Source of the DNA: Evansella sp. AB-P1
GTDB lineage: Bacteria > Bacillota > Bacilli > Bacillales > Salisediminibacteriaceae
Length of the DNA stretch: 64,000 nucleotides
Direction of reading: 5' to 3'
Assembly: GCF_029688925.1 (NCBI RefSeq)
Contig: NZ_JARUKY010000015.1
Location: forward strand, 50,399 to 114,398
Made by a program: the position numbers and the translations under genes
The notes under the pieces: model-generated
What the model saw: the letters and a program-made list of their open reading frames with translations, nothing else
The model's database searches: none
Told to the model about the DNA's origin: nothing
Shown: piece by piece, positions 9,445 through 19,670 of the stretch
Numbering within the stretch: position 1 is the first letter of the stretch
Layout of the letters: every line of letters begins with the position of its first letter

Positions 9445-9720
9445 ATGCAGCAACAGAATATGACACAAGGGCAAGGGCAACAAAATGTAATGCCTGAACC
9501 ACCAAATGTGATTACAACAAAGGATCATATGTATGTTACCGATATGCTTTCCTGGAATTTATTGGCTATGAAAAAGGCTCATGCTTATGCACAGCAATGC
9601 ACTGACCCTCAAATTTCCCAAGCTTTAGACGAAGCAGGAAGAATGCATAATAATCATTACCAAACTATCCTTAACCATTTAAACCAACAAAACCAACAAA
9701 TGAATAAACCGTTACAATAG
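9445..9720 (+). CDS. Spore coat protein, CotF-like
   Basis: 91-aa Gln-rich protein with a CotF-like helical core: TKDHMYVTDMLSWNLLAMKK, later QISQALDEAGRMHNNHYQTI. Family members are outer spore-layer proteins made in the mother cell. It has a strong GAGGAGG ribosome site and is followed after 16 nt by a second member of the family, so the two form an operon. It is the shorter of the two and close to a minimal two-helix unit. The position beside fadN mirrors yusN beside yusL/yusM in B. subtilis. Confidence 0.82.
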   Translation: MQQQNMTQGQGQQNVMPEPPNVITTKDHMYVTDMLSWNLLAMKKAHAYAQQCTDPQISQALDEAGRMHNNHYQTILNHLNQQNQQMNKPLQ

Positions 9721-9736
9721 GAAGGAGGAAAAAATC

Positions 9737-10093
9737 ATGAATAATCAACAACAGCAATCTTCAACAAAAATTCAAAATCCAAAAACGCAAGTTCCAGAAA
9801 CACCACAAATGTCAGATCGTGATTATATAAACGATATGCTATCTACAGAAAAATATATGACTGATTCATACTCAACGGCATTAAATGAAGCAAGCCATCA
9901 GGCACTTTATTCTGATCTACAGCAAATTTTTATCGATTCCCAGCAATGCCAACGGAACCTCTTCAACTTAATGTTTGAAAAGGGTTGGTATAGCTTTGAT
10001 GCAGAACAACAACAAACATTAAATCAATCCTATCAGCAATTTACTGGCTATCAAGCTCAAAATCCATATAACCAAAACAATCAACAACAATAA
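9737..10093 (+). CDS. Spore coat protein, CotF family (YusN-like)
   Basis: 118 aa, with a Gln-rich N-terminal arm, a helical core (SDRDYINDMLSTEKYMTDSY through DLQQIFIDSQQCQRNLFNLM) and the characteristic MFEKGWYSFDAEQQQ segment of CotF-type coat proteins. The C-terminus is again Gln/Asn-rich. The ribosome site is GGAAGGAGG. It is the second gene of a two-gene coat operon closed by a strong terminator. Placement in the coat rather than the inner spore is inferred from the family. Confidence 0.85.
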   Translation: MNNQQQQSSTKIQNPKTQVPETPQMSDRDYINDMLSTEKYMTDSYSTALNEASHQALYSDLQQIFIDSQQCQRNLFNLMFEKGWYSFDAEQQQTLNQSYQQFTGYQAQNPYNQNNQQQ

Positions 10094-10101
10094 GCTTTAA
10101 G

Positions 10102-10152
10102 AAAGAGGCTGTCTTAAAAAGTGATTTAACTTATTTTGAGGACAGCCTCTTT
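10102..10152 (+). terminator. Rho-independent terminator of the coat-protein operon
   Basis: AAAGAGGCTGTC pairs with GACAGCCTCTTT, extended inward by a TTAAAA/TTTTGA stretch, and is followed by TTGCTTTT. Confidence 0.88.
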
Positions 10153-10267
10153 TGCTTTTATCTGGTCTCCCCATTGATTCAATTCATCTTCTATTTGAAA
10201 TTCCTCATCGTCAAGGTCTAGTAACTCTCTCCTATTTATTACATTTTTTCATCTTATATTTTTTAAA

Positions 10268-10870
10268 ATGTGGTTATTTTTTATTAATTTCGAACATGCT
10301 AGTAGTATTATGAATATTGCTTTCTTTATTTTTATCGTACTTATTGCTGGGTGGTTATTAGAATGGTTTGTCTATGAGGATACAGCCAAAAAGAGAAAGG
10401 GGGTAAAAAAGAACAACTTATACATTAAGGGGCTACTCGCTATTATGTTTCTTTGTGTTATCCTTACTAGCTATCTTTTAAGTAATGTAACAGAGGGAAC
10501 ATCGAATATAGCAAAAATGATCGGGTTAGTCCTAATCACACAAGGGTTGTTTATCCGATATTGGACCTACTTTATAACAAAACCATACTTTACAAGGATG
10601 ATTATTCCATTAGAAAACCGCCCATTATACAGTGACGGTCCTTTCCGTTTTACTAGGCATCCATTTCATACAGGTTTCTTTTTCATTACACTTGGAATTG
10701 GATTATATATAAGTGGACATTGGTTTTCAATATTCTTTTCTTTTGTATTTGTCGGAACGGCATTACATTATTATATGTCATTAGAAGAGAATATTTATAC
10801 AAAAAAATATGGAGATATTTATACGTATTGGTGCAGACACCGATTCCGTCTTCTCCCATTTCTCTATTAA
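10268..10870 (+). CDS. ICMT-like integral membrane methyltransferase family protein
   Basis: 200-aa membrane protein with about four or five helices and the C-terminal signature of the isoprenylcysteine carboxyl methyltransferase / phospholipid methyltransferase group: RFTRHPFHTGFFFITLG near residue 130 and LEENIYTKKYGDIYTYWCRH near the end. Family members use S-adenosylmethionine at the membrane; bacterial substrates are mostly unknown. The ATG used has no clear ribosome site (the sequence before it is a T-rich run), so the true start may be the Met at codon 15. A terminator follows. Confidence 0.72.
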   Translation: MWLFFINFEHASSIMNIAFFIFIVLIAGWLLEWFVYEDTAKKRKGVKKNNLYIKGLLAIMFLCVILTSYLLSNVTEGTSNIAKMIGLVLITQGLFIRYWTYFITKPYFTRMIIPLENRPLYSDGPFRFTRHPFHTGFFFITLGIGLYISGHWFSIFFSFVFVGTALHYYMSLEENIYTKKYGDIYTYWCRHRFRLLPFLY

Positions 10871-10894
10871 GAATTCTATATGTAAGTTCACATT

Positions 10895-10928
10895 AAAGCT
10901 ACGGAACTATTTCGTAGCTTTTTCTTTT
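10895..10928 (+). terminator. Rho-independent terminator
   Basis: AAAGCTACG / CGTAGCTTT stem followed by TTTCTTTT, shortly after the ICMT-like gene. Confidence 0.75.
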
Positions 10929-10976
10929 GGACACTAGACTACGTTAGGAACGATACTCCTCCCCTCCTCCCTATTC

Positions 10977-11013
10977 ACAAAATCGTACGGAACATGGTCC
11001 CGCACAATTTTCT
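10977..11013. repeat. Imperfect palindrome related to the one at 41.2 kb
   Basis: ACAAAATCGTACGGAACATG, then GTCCCGCACAATTTT. The left half is identical to the perfect palindrome 30 kb away; the right half has drifted at three places. It lies in the gap before the ArsR gene. Confidence 0.6.
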
Positions 11014-11031
11014 GACTTTTTAAAATTCTCC

Positions 11032-11097
11032 TTGCAAAATCAATGATCGTTCGATTATAATCGAACAAATAAAAAGTTTATTCGATTGGAGTCGAAC
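11032..11097 (+). promoter_or_regulatory. Promoter with two palindromic operators for the ArsR regulator
   Basis: TTGCAA and TATAAT are 18 nt apart. A perfect 18-bp palindrome, GTTCGATTATAATCGAAC (11049-11066), covers the -10 box, and a second, TTCGATTGGAGTCGAA (11081-11096), covers the ribosome site. The shared TTCGA half-sites suggest one repressor, most simply the ArsR protein encoded directly downstream. Confidence 0.78.
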
Positions 11098-11100
11098 ATA

Positions 11101-11997
11101 ATGAAAGTATACACTGCTTTTAACCCACAAATGGAATTTATGGCAAGTTTGTTTGTATTTGAGCAAAGGTCCATATTCAAAAAAGTAGATTTAGGAACGA
11201 AATGGAGAAAAGAGGTTTCTCAATTACTTCCTAATGAGTTTATTACTAGTTTGGAAAGAAAAGAAGTACAAGTCACACTAACCTGGATTCATCGTTGTAT
11301 TCAATATGGTATTTTTAACGGAGACTCGATTGACGACTTATTAAAATGGACTATGGATTTGGATAAGGTTGGCTTAGTAGAAGAATTATCAAAACAAATA
11401 GCAACCACTCCCCCTCCTTTACCGATAGTAGAGGTTTATAAACTATTAGATCAATGGAACAATTACTATTTTTCAACGTTAGATCCCTCCATCCTTCATT
11501 CATTAGAGGAAAAACAGCGGGAAATAGAGAGCCTTATTTCTAACTATGATGCGGTAGAAGTAATAAATATTGTTACTAACGGGTTACAGTTAGAAGGTTT
11601 TTCAGAGGATTTAACTGTCACATTAATCCCACAATATCATGCTCGTCCAATTGTACTGTATCAACAAGATCGAAATCATCATTTCTACCAGTTTTCCGTT
11701 GATGATATAAAAGGCACCAATGTGATCCCACCTAAATTTTTGAGAGTACAACAAGCCTTATCCGATGAAAATCGATTACAAATACTAAAGCAACTAGCTA
11801 ATAATCCACAAACATTTAAATCCATTCACCAGGCAATAGGACTGGCAAAAAGTACAGTGCATCACCACTTAATAGCTTTACGTTCCGCTGGGCTAGTACA
11901 TCTACACATTTCTCCAACAGGTCAAGATTATTATAGCTTTCGAGAACAAGGTGTTAAAGAGATGGAAAGAAGAGTATTACAATATATTTTTAATTAA
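11101..11997 (+). CDS. ArsR-family transcriptional regulator with long N-terminal domain
   Basis: 298 aa. The winged-helix DNA-binding domain is at the C-terminus (residues ~218-295: SDENRLQILKQLANNP, then a recognition-helix region GLAKSTVHHHLIALRSAGL). The ~200-residue N-terminal part is of unknown function and probably senses a ligand. No cysteine metal site of the ArsR/SmtB kind is visible. The start is the ATG behind GGAG; the TTG 15 nt upstream is the ribosome site itself. It is followed after 21 nt by an exporter gene, so the pair is probably a ligand-induced efflux cassette. Palindromes over its promoter imply autoregulation. Confidence 0.83.
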   Translation: MKVYTAFNPQMEFMASLFVFEQRSIFKKVDLGTKWRKEVSQLLPNEFITSLERKEVQVTLTWIHRCIQYGIFNGDSIDDLLKWTMDLDKVGLVEELSKQIATTPPPLPIVEVYKLLDQWNNYYFSTLDPSILHSLEEKQREIESLISNYDAVEVINIVTNGLQLEGFSEDLTVTLIPQYHARPIVLYQQDRNHHFYQFSVDDIKGTNVIPPKFLRVQQALSDENRLQILKQLANNPQTFKSIHQAIGLAKSTVHHHLIALRSAGLVHLHISPTGQDYYSFREQGVKEMERRVLQYIFN

Positions 11998-12018
11998 ATC
12001 TCTGGAGGAAAATATCAA

Positions 12019-13272
12019 ATGAAAACTTTATATCTTCAACGTTCATTTTTATTTCTTTGGTTTGCACAAGCCGCTTCAGGTTTAGGTGGAACGTTTGCTG
12101 CTTTTATTATTTCTTGGCTCGTTTATGATATTTCTGGTTCAAAAATAGCAATGAGTATGATTTGGATTTCATTTATGGTACCGAGCTTAATAACTAATCT
12201 ATTAGCCGGACCATATATTGATAGATTTCAATATAAAACGGTAATGATCATTTCTGAATGGATGAGAGCCATTGTCTTTTTTATCCCAGGTATTTTACTC
12301 TTTTTGGATCAGCTTCATTTACCCATTTTATTTATAGCAGCTATGATAACCGGAATTGCAGAGCCATTGTTTCGTCCCTCTAGTATGGCGTATGTAGCAC
12401 ATATTCTTCCTAAGGAGTCACTTCAGCGTGGAAATTCCATATTAGAAGGAACAATGCAAACAATGATGCTGATTGGACCAGCACTCGGTGGACTACTTCT
12501 TACCTTATTTGGCCCTCTAGTCATTATTATCATCCTTGTTCTTGTAGTAACTTTATCAGGTTTTCTTCTTCTATTTATTAAAAAGATCGATTTAGTAAAG
12601 TCAGAGGTTCGTCCAGCATGGTTGCCAATGTTTAAAGAAGGGATTCGATTTTATAAATTTTACCCAGTGTTGTTTTGGATTGGAATATTAATGATGACAA
12701 TTAACTTTAGTTCTGGAGCAGCACAACCATTGTTTTTACCATACGTATTGGAGCATTTACATGGTACTGAATTTCAGTATGGTTTATTTATGTCGTTATT
12801 TTCTTGTGGAATGGTGTTTGGTTCTTTTATTACAGGTTCTTTCAAACAACCGAAAAACCTACGATTTGTTATGTTAGGAAGCTTAAGCTTAGGGGGATTA
12901 ATGCTCGTATTACTCGGAATTGTCACTAATATATGGTTAGCATTAGTTGTCTCTATGCTACAAGGACTATTCGCTGTAATGTTTACAATTAATAATACGA
13001 CATTCTATCAAAAACGAGTTCCCGAAAATATACGTGGACGTGTATTTACCGTTCGAGCTCTTTTAGCCCAATCAGGTATTCCGTTAGGTGCAGGATTAGG
13101 TGGAGTATTAGCAGAAACATATAGTTTTACTATACTATTTGTGGCATTAGGTGGATTAACCATATTTGCAACATTCATTGCGTGGAATTCTAAAATTTTC
13201 TATCAATTAAATATACCGTTAGAGGAAAAAGTAGATCCCAAACAAATTACTACTGAGAAAACAGCAACTTAA
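12019..13272 (+). CDS. MFS exporter (EntS/macrolide-efflux type)
   Basis: 417-aa protein with about 12 membrane segments and a basic middle loop (KKIDLVKSEVR near 190). It contains VPENIRGRVFTVRALLAQSG in the second half, typical of the MFS_3 group of drug and siderophore exporters. The start follows GGAGGAAAA. It is the second gene of the ArsR operon and is closed by a strong terminator. The substrate is unknown; export of a toxic compound sensed by the regulator is inferred. Confidence 0.83.
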   Translation: MKTLYLQRSFLFLWFAQAASGLGGTFAAFIISWLVYDISGSKIAMSMIWISFMVPSLITNLLAGPYIDRFQYKTVMIISEWMRAIVFFIPGILLFLDQLHLPILFIAAMITGIAEPLFRPSSMAYVAHILPKESLQRGNSILEGTMQTMMLIGPALGGLLLTLFGPLVIIIILVLVVTLSGFLLLFIKKIDLVKSEVRPAWLPMFKEGIRFYKFYPVLFWIGILMMTINFSSGAAQPLFLPYVLEHLHGTEFQYGLFMSLFSCGMVFGSFITGSFKQPKNLRFVMLGSLSLGGLMLVLLGIVTNIWLALVVSMLQGLFAVMFTINNTTFYQKRVPENIRGRVFTVRALLAQSGIPLGAGLGGVLAETYSFTILFVALGGLTIFATFIAWNSKIFYQLNIPLEEKVDPKQITTEKTAT

Positions 13273-13341
13273 AATTAGTCCTACTACGTAGTATTATTAG
13301 CAAACTAGTAACCTGCTACTAGAGTTTATTAGAACACTAAA

Positions 13342-13373
13342 AAACCTCAAAAACGAAAACGTTTTTGAGGTTT
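13342..13373. terminator. Bidirectional rho-independent terminator
   Basis: AAACCTCAAAAACG and its exact complement around an AAAA loop, with A and T runs on both sides. It separates the convergent MFS exporter and secY genes. Confidence 0.9.
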
Positions 13374-13388
13374 CATTATTTCATGTGT

Positions 13389-14690
13389 TTATGAGGATTT
13401 CTTTAAGAATCCGGAATAGCGTCGATCAATTAAGTGGCTTTCAACTTGCTTCATAGTATCTAATGCAACACCTACTGCGATTAGTAGTCCAGTTCCACCA
13501 ATTTGTACTGCAGGTGGCAGACCCATTACCGCTGTAACAATTAAAGGAATAATTGCTACTGTTGCTAAGAACAATGAACCAACAAATATTAAACGGTAAA
13601 GTGTTCGCACGATATACTTTTCAGTAGTTTTCCCAGGGCGAATACCTGGTATAAATCCATTTTGCTTTTGCAAGTTATTAGCCATTTGTTCTGGATTAAT
13701 TTGAACAAATGTATAGAAATAAGCAAAGGCGATTATCAATATAGCATAAAATGCAATACCATAAGGTGAGTCTAAGGCAAATATGTTAATGATCGTAGCG
13801 GCAAATCCGCCTTCTCCACCCCAAATTCCAGCAACCGTTTGTGGCATAAAGAATAGTGCTGATGCAAAGATAACTGGAATTACCCCTGCTGCATTTACCT
13901 TTAATGGTATATGTGTGGATTGACCTCCAGTTGGTCGACCTCCACTAGCAATTTTCTTCGCATATTGAATCGGAACCTTACGAACAGCTTGATGAACGAA
14001 TATAATACCAACAATAATAGCAATAATCGCTAGTAAAATAAGAATGATAGTTACAATGTTTAAGAATAGCTGATCTCCTGCTTCCACAATGTACATACCA
14101 TAAAGTTGGTTTGCTCCTTGTGGAAAGGCAGCTACTATCCCACCAAAGATAATGATCGAAATACCATTTCCTATTCCTTTAATAGTAATTTGCTCCCCTA
14201 GCCACATAAGGAAAGCAGTACCTGCTGTTAATACAACTGCTATAAGTAAATAAGTCATAACATTTGGATTTGGTACAAGACCTGGCATTAAGTTATTAAA
14301 CCCAATGGATAATGCTAATGCTTGTAAAAAAGCGATTCCTATCGTTCCATAACGAGTAACCTGAGCTAGCTTTTTACGACCGGCTTCTCCTTCTCTTGAC
14401 CACTCTGCAAATTTAGGAACAACATCTAATCTCAATAGCTGCACAATAATGGATGCAGTAATATACGGCATGATACCAGTTGCAAATACTGAGAAGTTTT
14501 CCAAAGCTCCCCCACCAAATGTGTTTAAAAATCCAAATGCTGCTAGATCACCAAAATCTAGTACTGATGGATCAACACCAGGAGCTGGTATATGTGCTCC
14601 TACTCGGAACACAAGTAACATCAATAATGTGAAAATAATCTTGTTGCGTAGGTCACCCACGCGAATAATATTGCGAATCGTACGAAACAT
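13389..14690 (-). CDS. secY: SecY preprotein translocase channel subunit (orphan copy)
   Basis: 433-aa central pore of the Sec translocon with ten membrane segments. Conserved stretches include VFRVGAHIPAPGVDP and FGGGALENFSVFATGIMPYI, plus the cytoplasmic loop IASGGRPTGGQSTHIPLKVN and NNLQKQNGFIPGIRPG. It is complete, with no deletion of a helix. The ATG follows GAGGTG; the GTG three codons upstream lies on that ribosome site. No ribosomal genes, adk or map flank it: the neighbours are an exporter and an aldo/keto reductase. It is therefore probably a second secY beside the one expected in the spc operon, or a relocated only copy. Confidence 0.93.
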   Translation of the reverse strand: MFRTIRNIIRVGDLRNKIIFTLLMLLVFRVGAHIPAPGVDPSVLDFGDLAAFGFLNTFGGGALENFSVFATGIMPYITASIIVQLLRLDVVPKFAEWSREGEAGRKKLAQVTRYGTIGIAFLQALALSIGFNNLMPGLVPNPNVMTYLLIAVVLTAGTAFLMWLGEQITIKGIGNGISIIIFGGIVAAFPQGANQLYGMYIVEAGDQLFLNIVTIILILLAIIAIIVGIIFVHQAVRKVPIQYAKKIASGGRPTGGQSTHIPLKVNAAGVIPVIFASALFFMPQTVAGIWGGEGGFAATIINIFALDSPYGIAFYAILIIAFAYFYTFVQINPEQMANNLQKQNGFIPGIRPGKTTEKYIVRTLYRLIFVGSLFLATVAIIPLIVTAVMGLPPAVQIGGTGLLIAVGVALDTMKQVESHLIDRRYSGFLKKSS

Positions 14691-14699
14691 GTGCAGCAC

Positions 14700-15007
14700 C
14701 TCAACCTTTCAATGTATAGACCGAACAAACATCTCTTGGTCTTTTTAATAGAATATCATAAAAACTATAAATATTTGATATTTTTTTAAATTTGACAAAA
14801 ATAGTAACAACTTTACTAAAATTACTATATTTTGACAAACCTTTATTTTTCTATCTAAAAATAAGAATACACTGAAAAACCAACAATGTAAACGCTTTAT
14901 TTTTATGTAAAAAATTAATAGAAAACATTTATCCAAGTCTAGCGGTTTTTCGTTTTAGAAAGATAAATATTTACTAGACTGAATAAAGGTTTTACATACT
15001 AGCTAGG
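14700..15007. other. Gene-free spacer upstream of secY
   Basis: Very AT-rich. It must hold the secY promoter, but no convincing pair of boxes was fixed. ATGTAAACGCTTTAT near 14886 resembles half of a catabolite-response element but lacks the far half. Confidence 0.4.
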
Positions 15008-15982
15008 TTATTTATTAAATGGAGACCACGTTTTTCGTTCTTTCTTATGCCGATTAATCGTATTAATCACTTGACGTACGACCTCGTCATCTAAATAATT
15101 ACCATCTGCTTGTTGAACAGCCACATCTACCTGCGTTGGATTATTCAAGCCCATAACTAAAGTTGTCACTCTCGGGTCTGCTAAACAAAACTTAATAGCA
15201 AAAGCTTCCAAACTCATATCCATCTCTTGTAAGAAGGAGTTAATTTTGGAAAGCAAATCATATGCATCATCCCAATCTGCACCTTTAAATGTGTCATCAG
15301 CAGGTAAATCCTTCCGATTAGCACGTCGATCAGTTAACAATCCTCTTAACAAGGGGCGAATCGCAATAAAGCCCATTTTTTCTTCCTCTAAAGCTGGGAA
15401 AAATTGTTCAAAATCTGTCTCTATTGCATTGTAATAGCCAACTAATGCATCAAATTTTTTACTATTAATGGCTACTGCTCCGTATTCTGTAGTCATTGGA
15501 AATGAAGCTAGATAGCCTACCTTCCCTTCTTTTTTCATATCATCGAAGATATCTAACATTTCTTCAAGCACTTCAGGAAACATAGTAATTCTCTTTGCAT
15601 TCCCCTCTTTATGGAAAACAGCTTTCTGTGATACTCCACGTTGTAAATGTTGAACAACATCAATTCGATCTGTATGTAAGGTTCGTAGTGCATCTTCTAT
15701 TCTTTTTCGAAATAATTGCTTATCAAATTTTGGTTGATCAAATTCTGGAGTAGACACTTTAATTATATGATTCAATTCATGTCTCTTTGGATGTTCTTTT
15801 AAGCAAGATCCCAGTAGATCAATCGTTTTATATTCATAGCTGGAATGAATCGTATTTACTCCTAAATCAATCGCTTGATCTAATGCATTTTTTCCATTTT
15901 TCTCTTCTGTTTCAAATCTCATTGGACCAAATGTAATCTCTGATAAAGTTAAATCTGTTTTTCCTAATTTTCTGTAGTTCAT
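15008..15982 (-). CDS. Aldo/keto reductase family protein
   Basis: 324-aa NAD(P)H-dependent oxidoreductase of the AKR superfamily (TIM barrel). It has MNYRKLGKTDLTLSEITFGP at the start and the substrate-side DRIDVVQHL segment near 105. The usual first-motif DTA..Y is replaced by HSSYEY (~49-54), so the catalytic Tyr may be kept but the Asp is not evident. The C-terminal cofactor region, DPRVTTLVMGLNNPTQVD, is in place. Start at the ATG nearest a normal distance from AAAGGTG. Substrate unknown. It stands alone. Confidence 0.78.
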   Translation of the reverse strand: MNYRKLGKTDLTLSEITFGPMRFETEEKNGKNALDQAIDLGVNTIHSSYEYKTIDLLGSCLKEHPKRHELNHIIKVSTPEFDQPKFDKQLFRKRIEDALRTLHTDRIDVVQHLQRGVSQKAVFHKEGNAKRITMFPEVLEEMLDIFDDMKKEGKVGYLASFPMTTEYGAVAINSKKFDALVGYYNAIETDFEQFFPALEEEKMGFIAIRPLLRGLLTDRRANRKDLPADDTFKGADWDDAYDLLSKINSFLQEMDMSLEAFAIKFCLADPRVTTLVMGLNNPTQVDVAVQQADGNYLDDEVVRQVINTINRHKKERKTWSPFNK

Positions 15983-16066
15983 AACCATCACCTTTCCCAA
16001 ATTTATTAGTGATCACTATCAAAAAAATTTAGTGTAAATAGATACACTACTTACTTCACACGAAAA

Positions 16067-16086
16067 ACCGGGCGAAAAAGCCCGGT
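16067..16086 (-). terminator. Rho-independent terminator of hom
   Basis: ACCGGGC/GCCCGGT stem, followed on the minus strand by TTTTTCG, 13 bp past the hom stop codon. Confidence 0.85.
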
Positions 16087-16098
16087 GCAAATAGCTAT

Positions 16099-17418
16099 CT
16101 AAACTAATACACTTAAATTCTCTTTTAATTCATTTGTCCAATTAGAAGATTCACCTAATAATACAGGATACACATGATCACTTTTTTCCAACTGACTCGT
16201 TATTTCCTTAATACATTCATTAGATGAATAGATAAGAGTCCCATATTTTTTTCCTATTTCTAAGATGGATTTTACGACAGTAGCCCCAGTAGTGACTAAA
16301 AAGTTAGAGACATCTTTTTCACTTGTAACAAACCACAAACCAGCTTCTTTTCCATCATTTAACTCTTCGTTTTCTTCACTTGTTTTTCCAACAAGAGTTT
16401 CATGTGATTGCTCGTGTAAAAATTCAATTCCCACTTGCTTCTCTGGCTCATGACGTCCCGTTAGAAGATTTACTAAATCCTCGATGATAGCACTAGCTGT
16501 AGGGAATTCTCCAGCACCAGGTCCTTGTAGCACGATAGAACCTACAATACTCCCCTCAATCTGAATAGCATTATTTACTCCTTCAACGTTAAAAAGAGGA
16601 TGATCTTCAAATACAAGGCAAGGTCTTACAGAAGATTCCACGTTACTTCCATTTTTATTAATTGTTGCTACATGCTTTATCCTAGCATGAAATTGTTTTG
16701 CTAACATAATATCTTCCGTATCTACCCCACGAATACCAATTGGTTTCTCAGATGTCCAAGTAGATTCACAGCCATATATCCACTGGGTCATTATTTTCGT
16801 TTTAAAATAAGCATCCCAACCATCTACATCCTTGTCGGGAACAGCTTCGGCATAGCCTTTTCTTTGAGCTTCTTCTAATGCATCTTCAAAGCTAACAGAC
16901 GCTTCCCTCATCTTTGTTAACATAAAATTAGACGTTCCATTTACGATTGCATCCAAACGCTTTATTGTATTCGTCTTTAATGTATGACGAAGGGTATTTA
17001 ATAAAGGAATTCCCCCAGCAACAGCAGCTTCGTATAATAAAATGCATTTATTTTTAGCAGCTATATTATGAAGCTCCCTTCCATGGTTCGCAATTAATTC
17101 TTTATTGGCAGATATGACAGATATCCCTTTGTTTAATAGCTGAACCACATAGGGATAGCTAGTTTCAGCATCTGGAGAAGCTTCAACAACTGCATGTAGA
17201 CTGTCGTGCTGAAATAGTTTATCAAATTCATCTGTAATCATCGTACCTTTTCGTACATTTCGGTTCTTATATTGATTTTTAACTAATACAAGGGGAATTT
17301 CTAAGGAACGACCAAGTAACGCCTCTATTTTCTTTTCATACTTCATGATGGTTTTATATACACCTTCTCCTACGGTGCCAAAACCGATGATTGCAATTTT
17401 ATATGATGACTGACTCAT
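16099..17418 (-). CDS. hom: Homoserine dehydrogenase
   Basis: Reduces aspartate semialdehyde to homoserine, the branch point to methionine and threonine. The NAD(P) site IAIIGFGTVGEGVYKTI is at the N-terminus (~8-24) and SANKELIANHG near 100. The family motif with the catalytic Lys reads PDKDVDGWDAYFKTKIM near 194-210. The C-terminal ~100 residues do not look like a standard ACT domain, so feedback control may differ; this is a by-eye judgement. It follows metY at 117 bp on the same strand, so it is probably transcribed from the S-box leader to supply homoserine for methionine synthesis. Confidence 0.9.
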   Translation of the reverse strand: MSQSSYKIAIIGFGTVGEGVYKTIMKYEKKIEALLGRSLEIPLVLVKNQYKNRNVRKGTMITDEFDKLFQHDSLHAVVEASPDAETSYPYVVQLLNKGISVISANKELIANHGRELHNIAAKNKCILLYEAAVAGGIPLLNTLRHTLKTNTIKRLDAIVNGTSNFMLTKMREASVSFEDALEEAQRKGYAEAVPDKDVDGWDAYFKTKIMTQWIYGCESTWTSEKPIGIRGVDTEDIMLAKQFHARIKHVATINKNGSNVESSVRPCLVFEDHPLFNVEGVNNAIQIEGSIVGSIVLQGPGAGEFPTASAIIEDLVNLLTGRHEPEKQVGIEFLHEQSHETLVGKTSEENEELNDGKEAGLWFVTSEKDVSNFLVTTGATVVKSILEIGKKYGTLIYSSNECIKEITSQLEKSDHVYPVLLGESSNWTNELKENLSVLV

Positions 17419-17535
17419 TTACCTTCATCCCCCTTGTACATGTTTATTACGCAAAATTACTTTTGATTTTTATAACTAGGCTAACCTGATAATAGCTTTC
17501 ATTTAAGATAGATTTTTACTTTTAAATTGTTACAA

Positions 17536-18876
<1,341 letters not shown>

Positions 18877-18962
18877 TTATATAAGCTTTTCTCAAAGGTA
18901 GTCCCAGTGTACTTTTGTTAAAAACAAGTTATTTTTCCGATTTTTCAGACTTATTATGTATT

Positions 18963-19180
18963 AAAAAAACTCTACTGATCAATCAGCAGAGGAAAACGTG
19001 TGAATGGATTATTGTAATTCAACTATGAAAATTAGCTAAATTCTACACACTCTCATCTTCCAAAGCTTATTGTCGCTTTGTAGGATTTAGCACCTTGCAT
19101 AGATCGAAGAAATACTTCGTCCCATACTGGTTGCCGGGTTTCGTCGGGCCAGTCCCTCCACCACTCTTGATAAGGATTTA
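18963..19180 (-). ncRNA. SAM-I riboswitch (S-box leader) with terminator
   Basis: On the minus strand the conserved core reads CTTATCAAGAGTGGTGGAGG, then GACTGGCCCGACGAAACCCG, GCAACC and GGTGCTAAATCCTAC. The 5' CTTATC pairs with GATGAG at the 3' side to form P1, with a clear P4 hairpin (CAAAGC...GCTTTG) between. About 60 nt further is an intrinsic terminator (stem at 18970-18991, T run 18963-18969) before metY. This is the classical arrangement in which SAM binding stops transcription of methionine genes. Confidence 0.95.
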
Positions 19181-19289
19181 ATCATTACTATTTATGAAGT
19201 TGTAAGAAATCATAACATCGTTATTATAGGATGTCAATTTTATTTTTAAATTTGTGCCAATCTTTAAACTTCCTTTAAGATTAGAATAG

Positions 19290-19504
19290 AAATCCTGAAA
19301 ATAAATATTGGCTCAGTAGTGTATGGCGACTTCAGTGGTATACATGTGGTGATAGTTACTGCCTATAACTCTGAACGTCTTAGTAAGTACATTTACTTAT
19401 CCTATAGTGAAAATTTGTTTACATGAGATGTCTGCCTTGTAAATAGAACTGGTCTAGACGACTGCAAAACCTCAAAATCATGAAAAGCGGTACTCAAGAA
19501 GAGT
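19290..19504 (-). repeat. Start of the 19-22 kb repeat island (type III-like piece)
   Basis: Begins at a boundary sequence, TCCTGAAAATA (complement of TATTTTCAGGA), and continues through GGTCTAGACGACTGCAAAAC, a stretch that recurs near 22.40 and 45.79 kb, and TGAAAAGCGGTACTCAAGAA, resembling the type III cargo. The 110 bp between the riboswitch and this point shows nothing recognisable. Confidence 0.55.
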
Positions 19505-19670
19505 TCTATACGCCCGCAATTAGTGGAAAAGTTGAGATACGGGAAGATAGAAGCCACTATTGTTACCGCAAATGATGAAAAAACACAAATGCGGTAAGAA
19601 TAAAGCCGCTATTGTTCCCGCAAACGGTGGAAAAACAAAGATACGGTAAGAATGAAGCCGCTAGATAGAG
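19505..19670 (-). repeat. Tandem 52-nt hairpin array, three units
   Basis: Three units exactly 52 nt apart, each with an inverted pair around GTGGAAAAAC-like loops. The middle unit pairs TTACCGCA with TGCGGTAA where units elsewhere pair TCCCGCA with TGCGGGA, a compensated change. Same family and orientation as the 33.6-34.0 kb array. Confidence 0.75.

Noticed and set aside
14886..14900. Catabolite-response element upstream of secY
   Set aside because: Only the first half fits (ATGTAAACG); the far half of the consensus is missing.
14745..14936. 63-aa frame upstream of secY
   Set aside because: Low-complexity Ile/Leu/Phe/Lys content in AT-rich DNA, no ribosome site.
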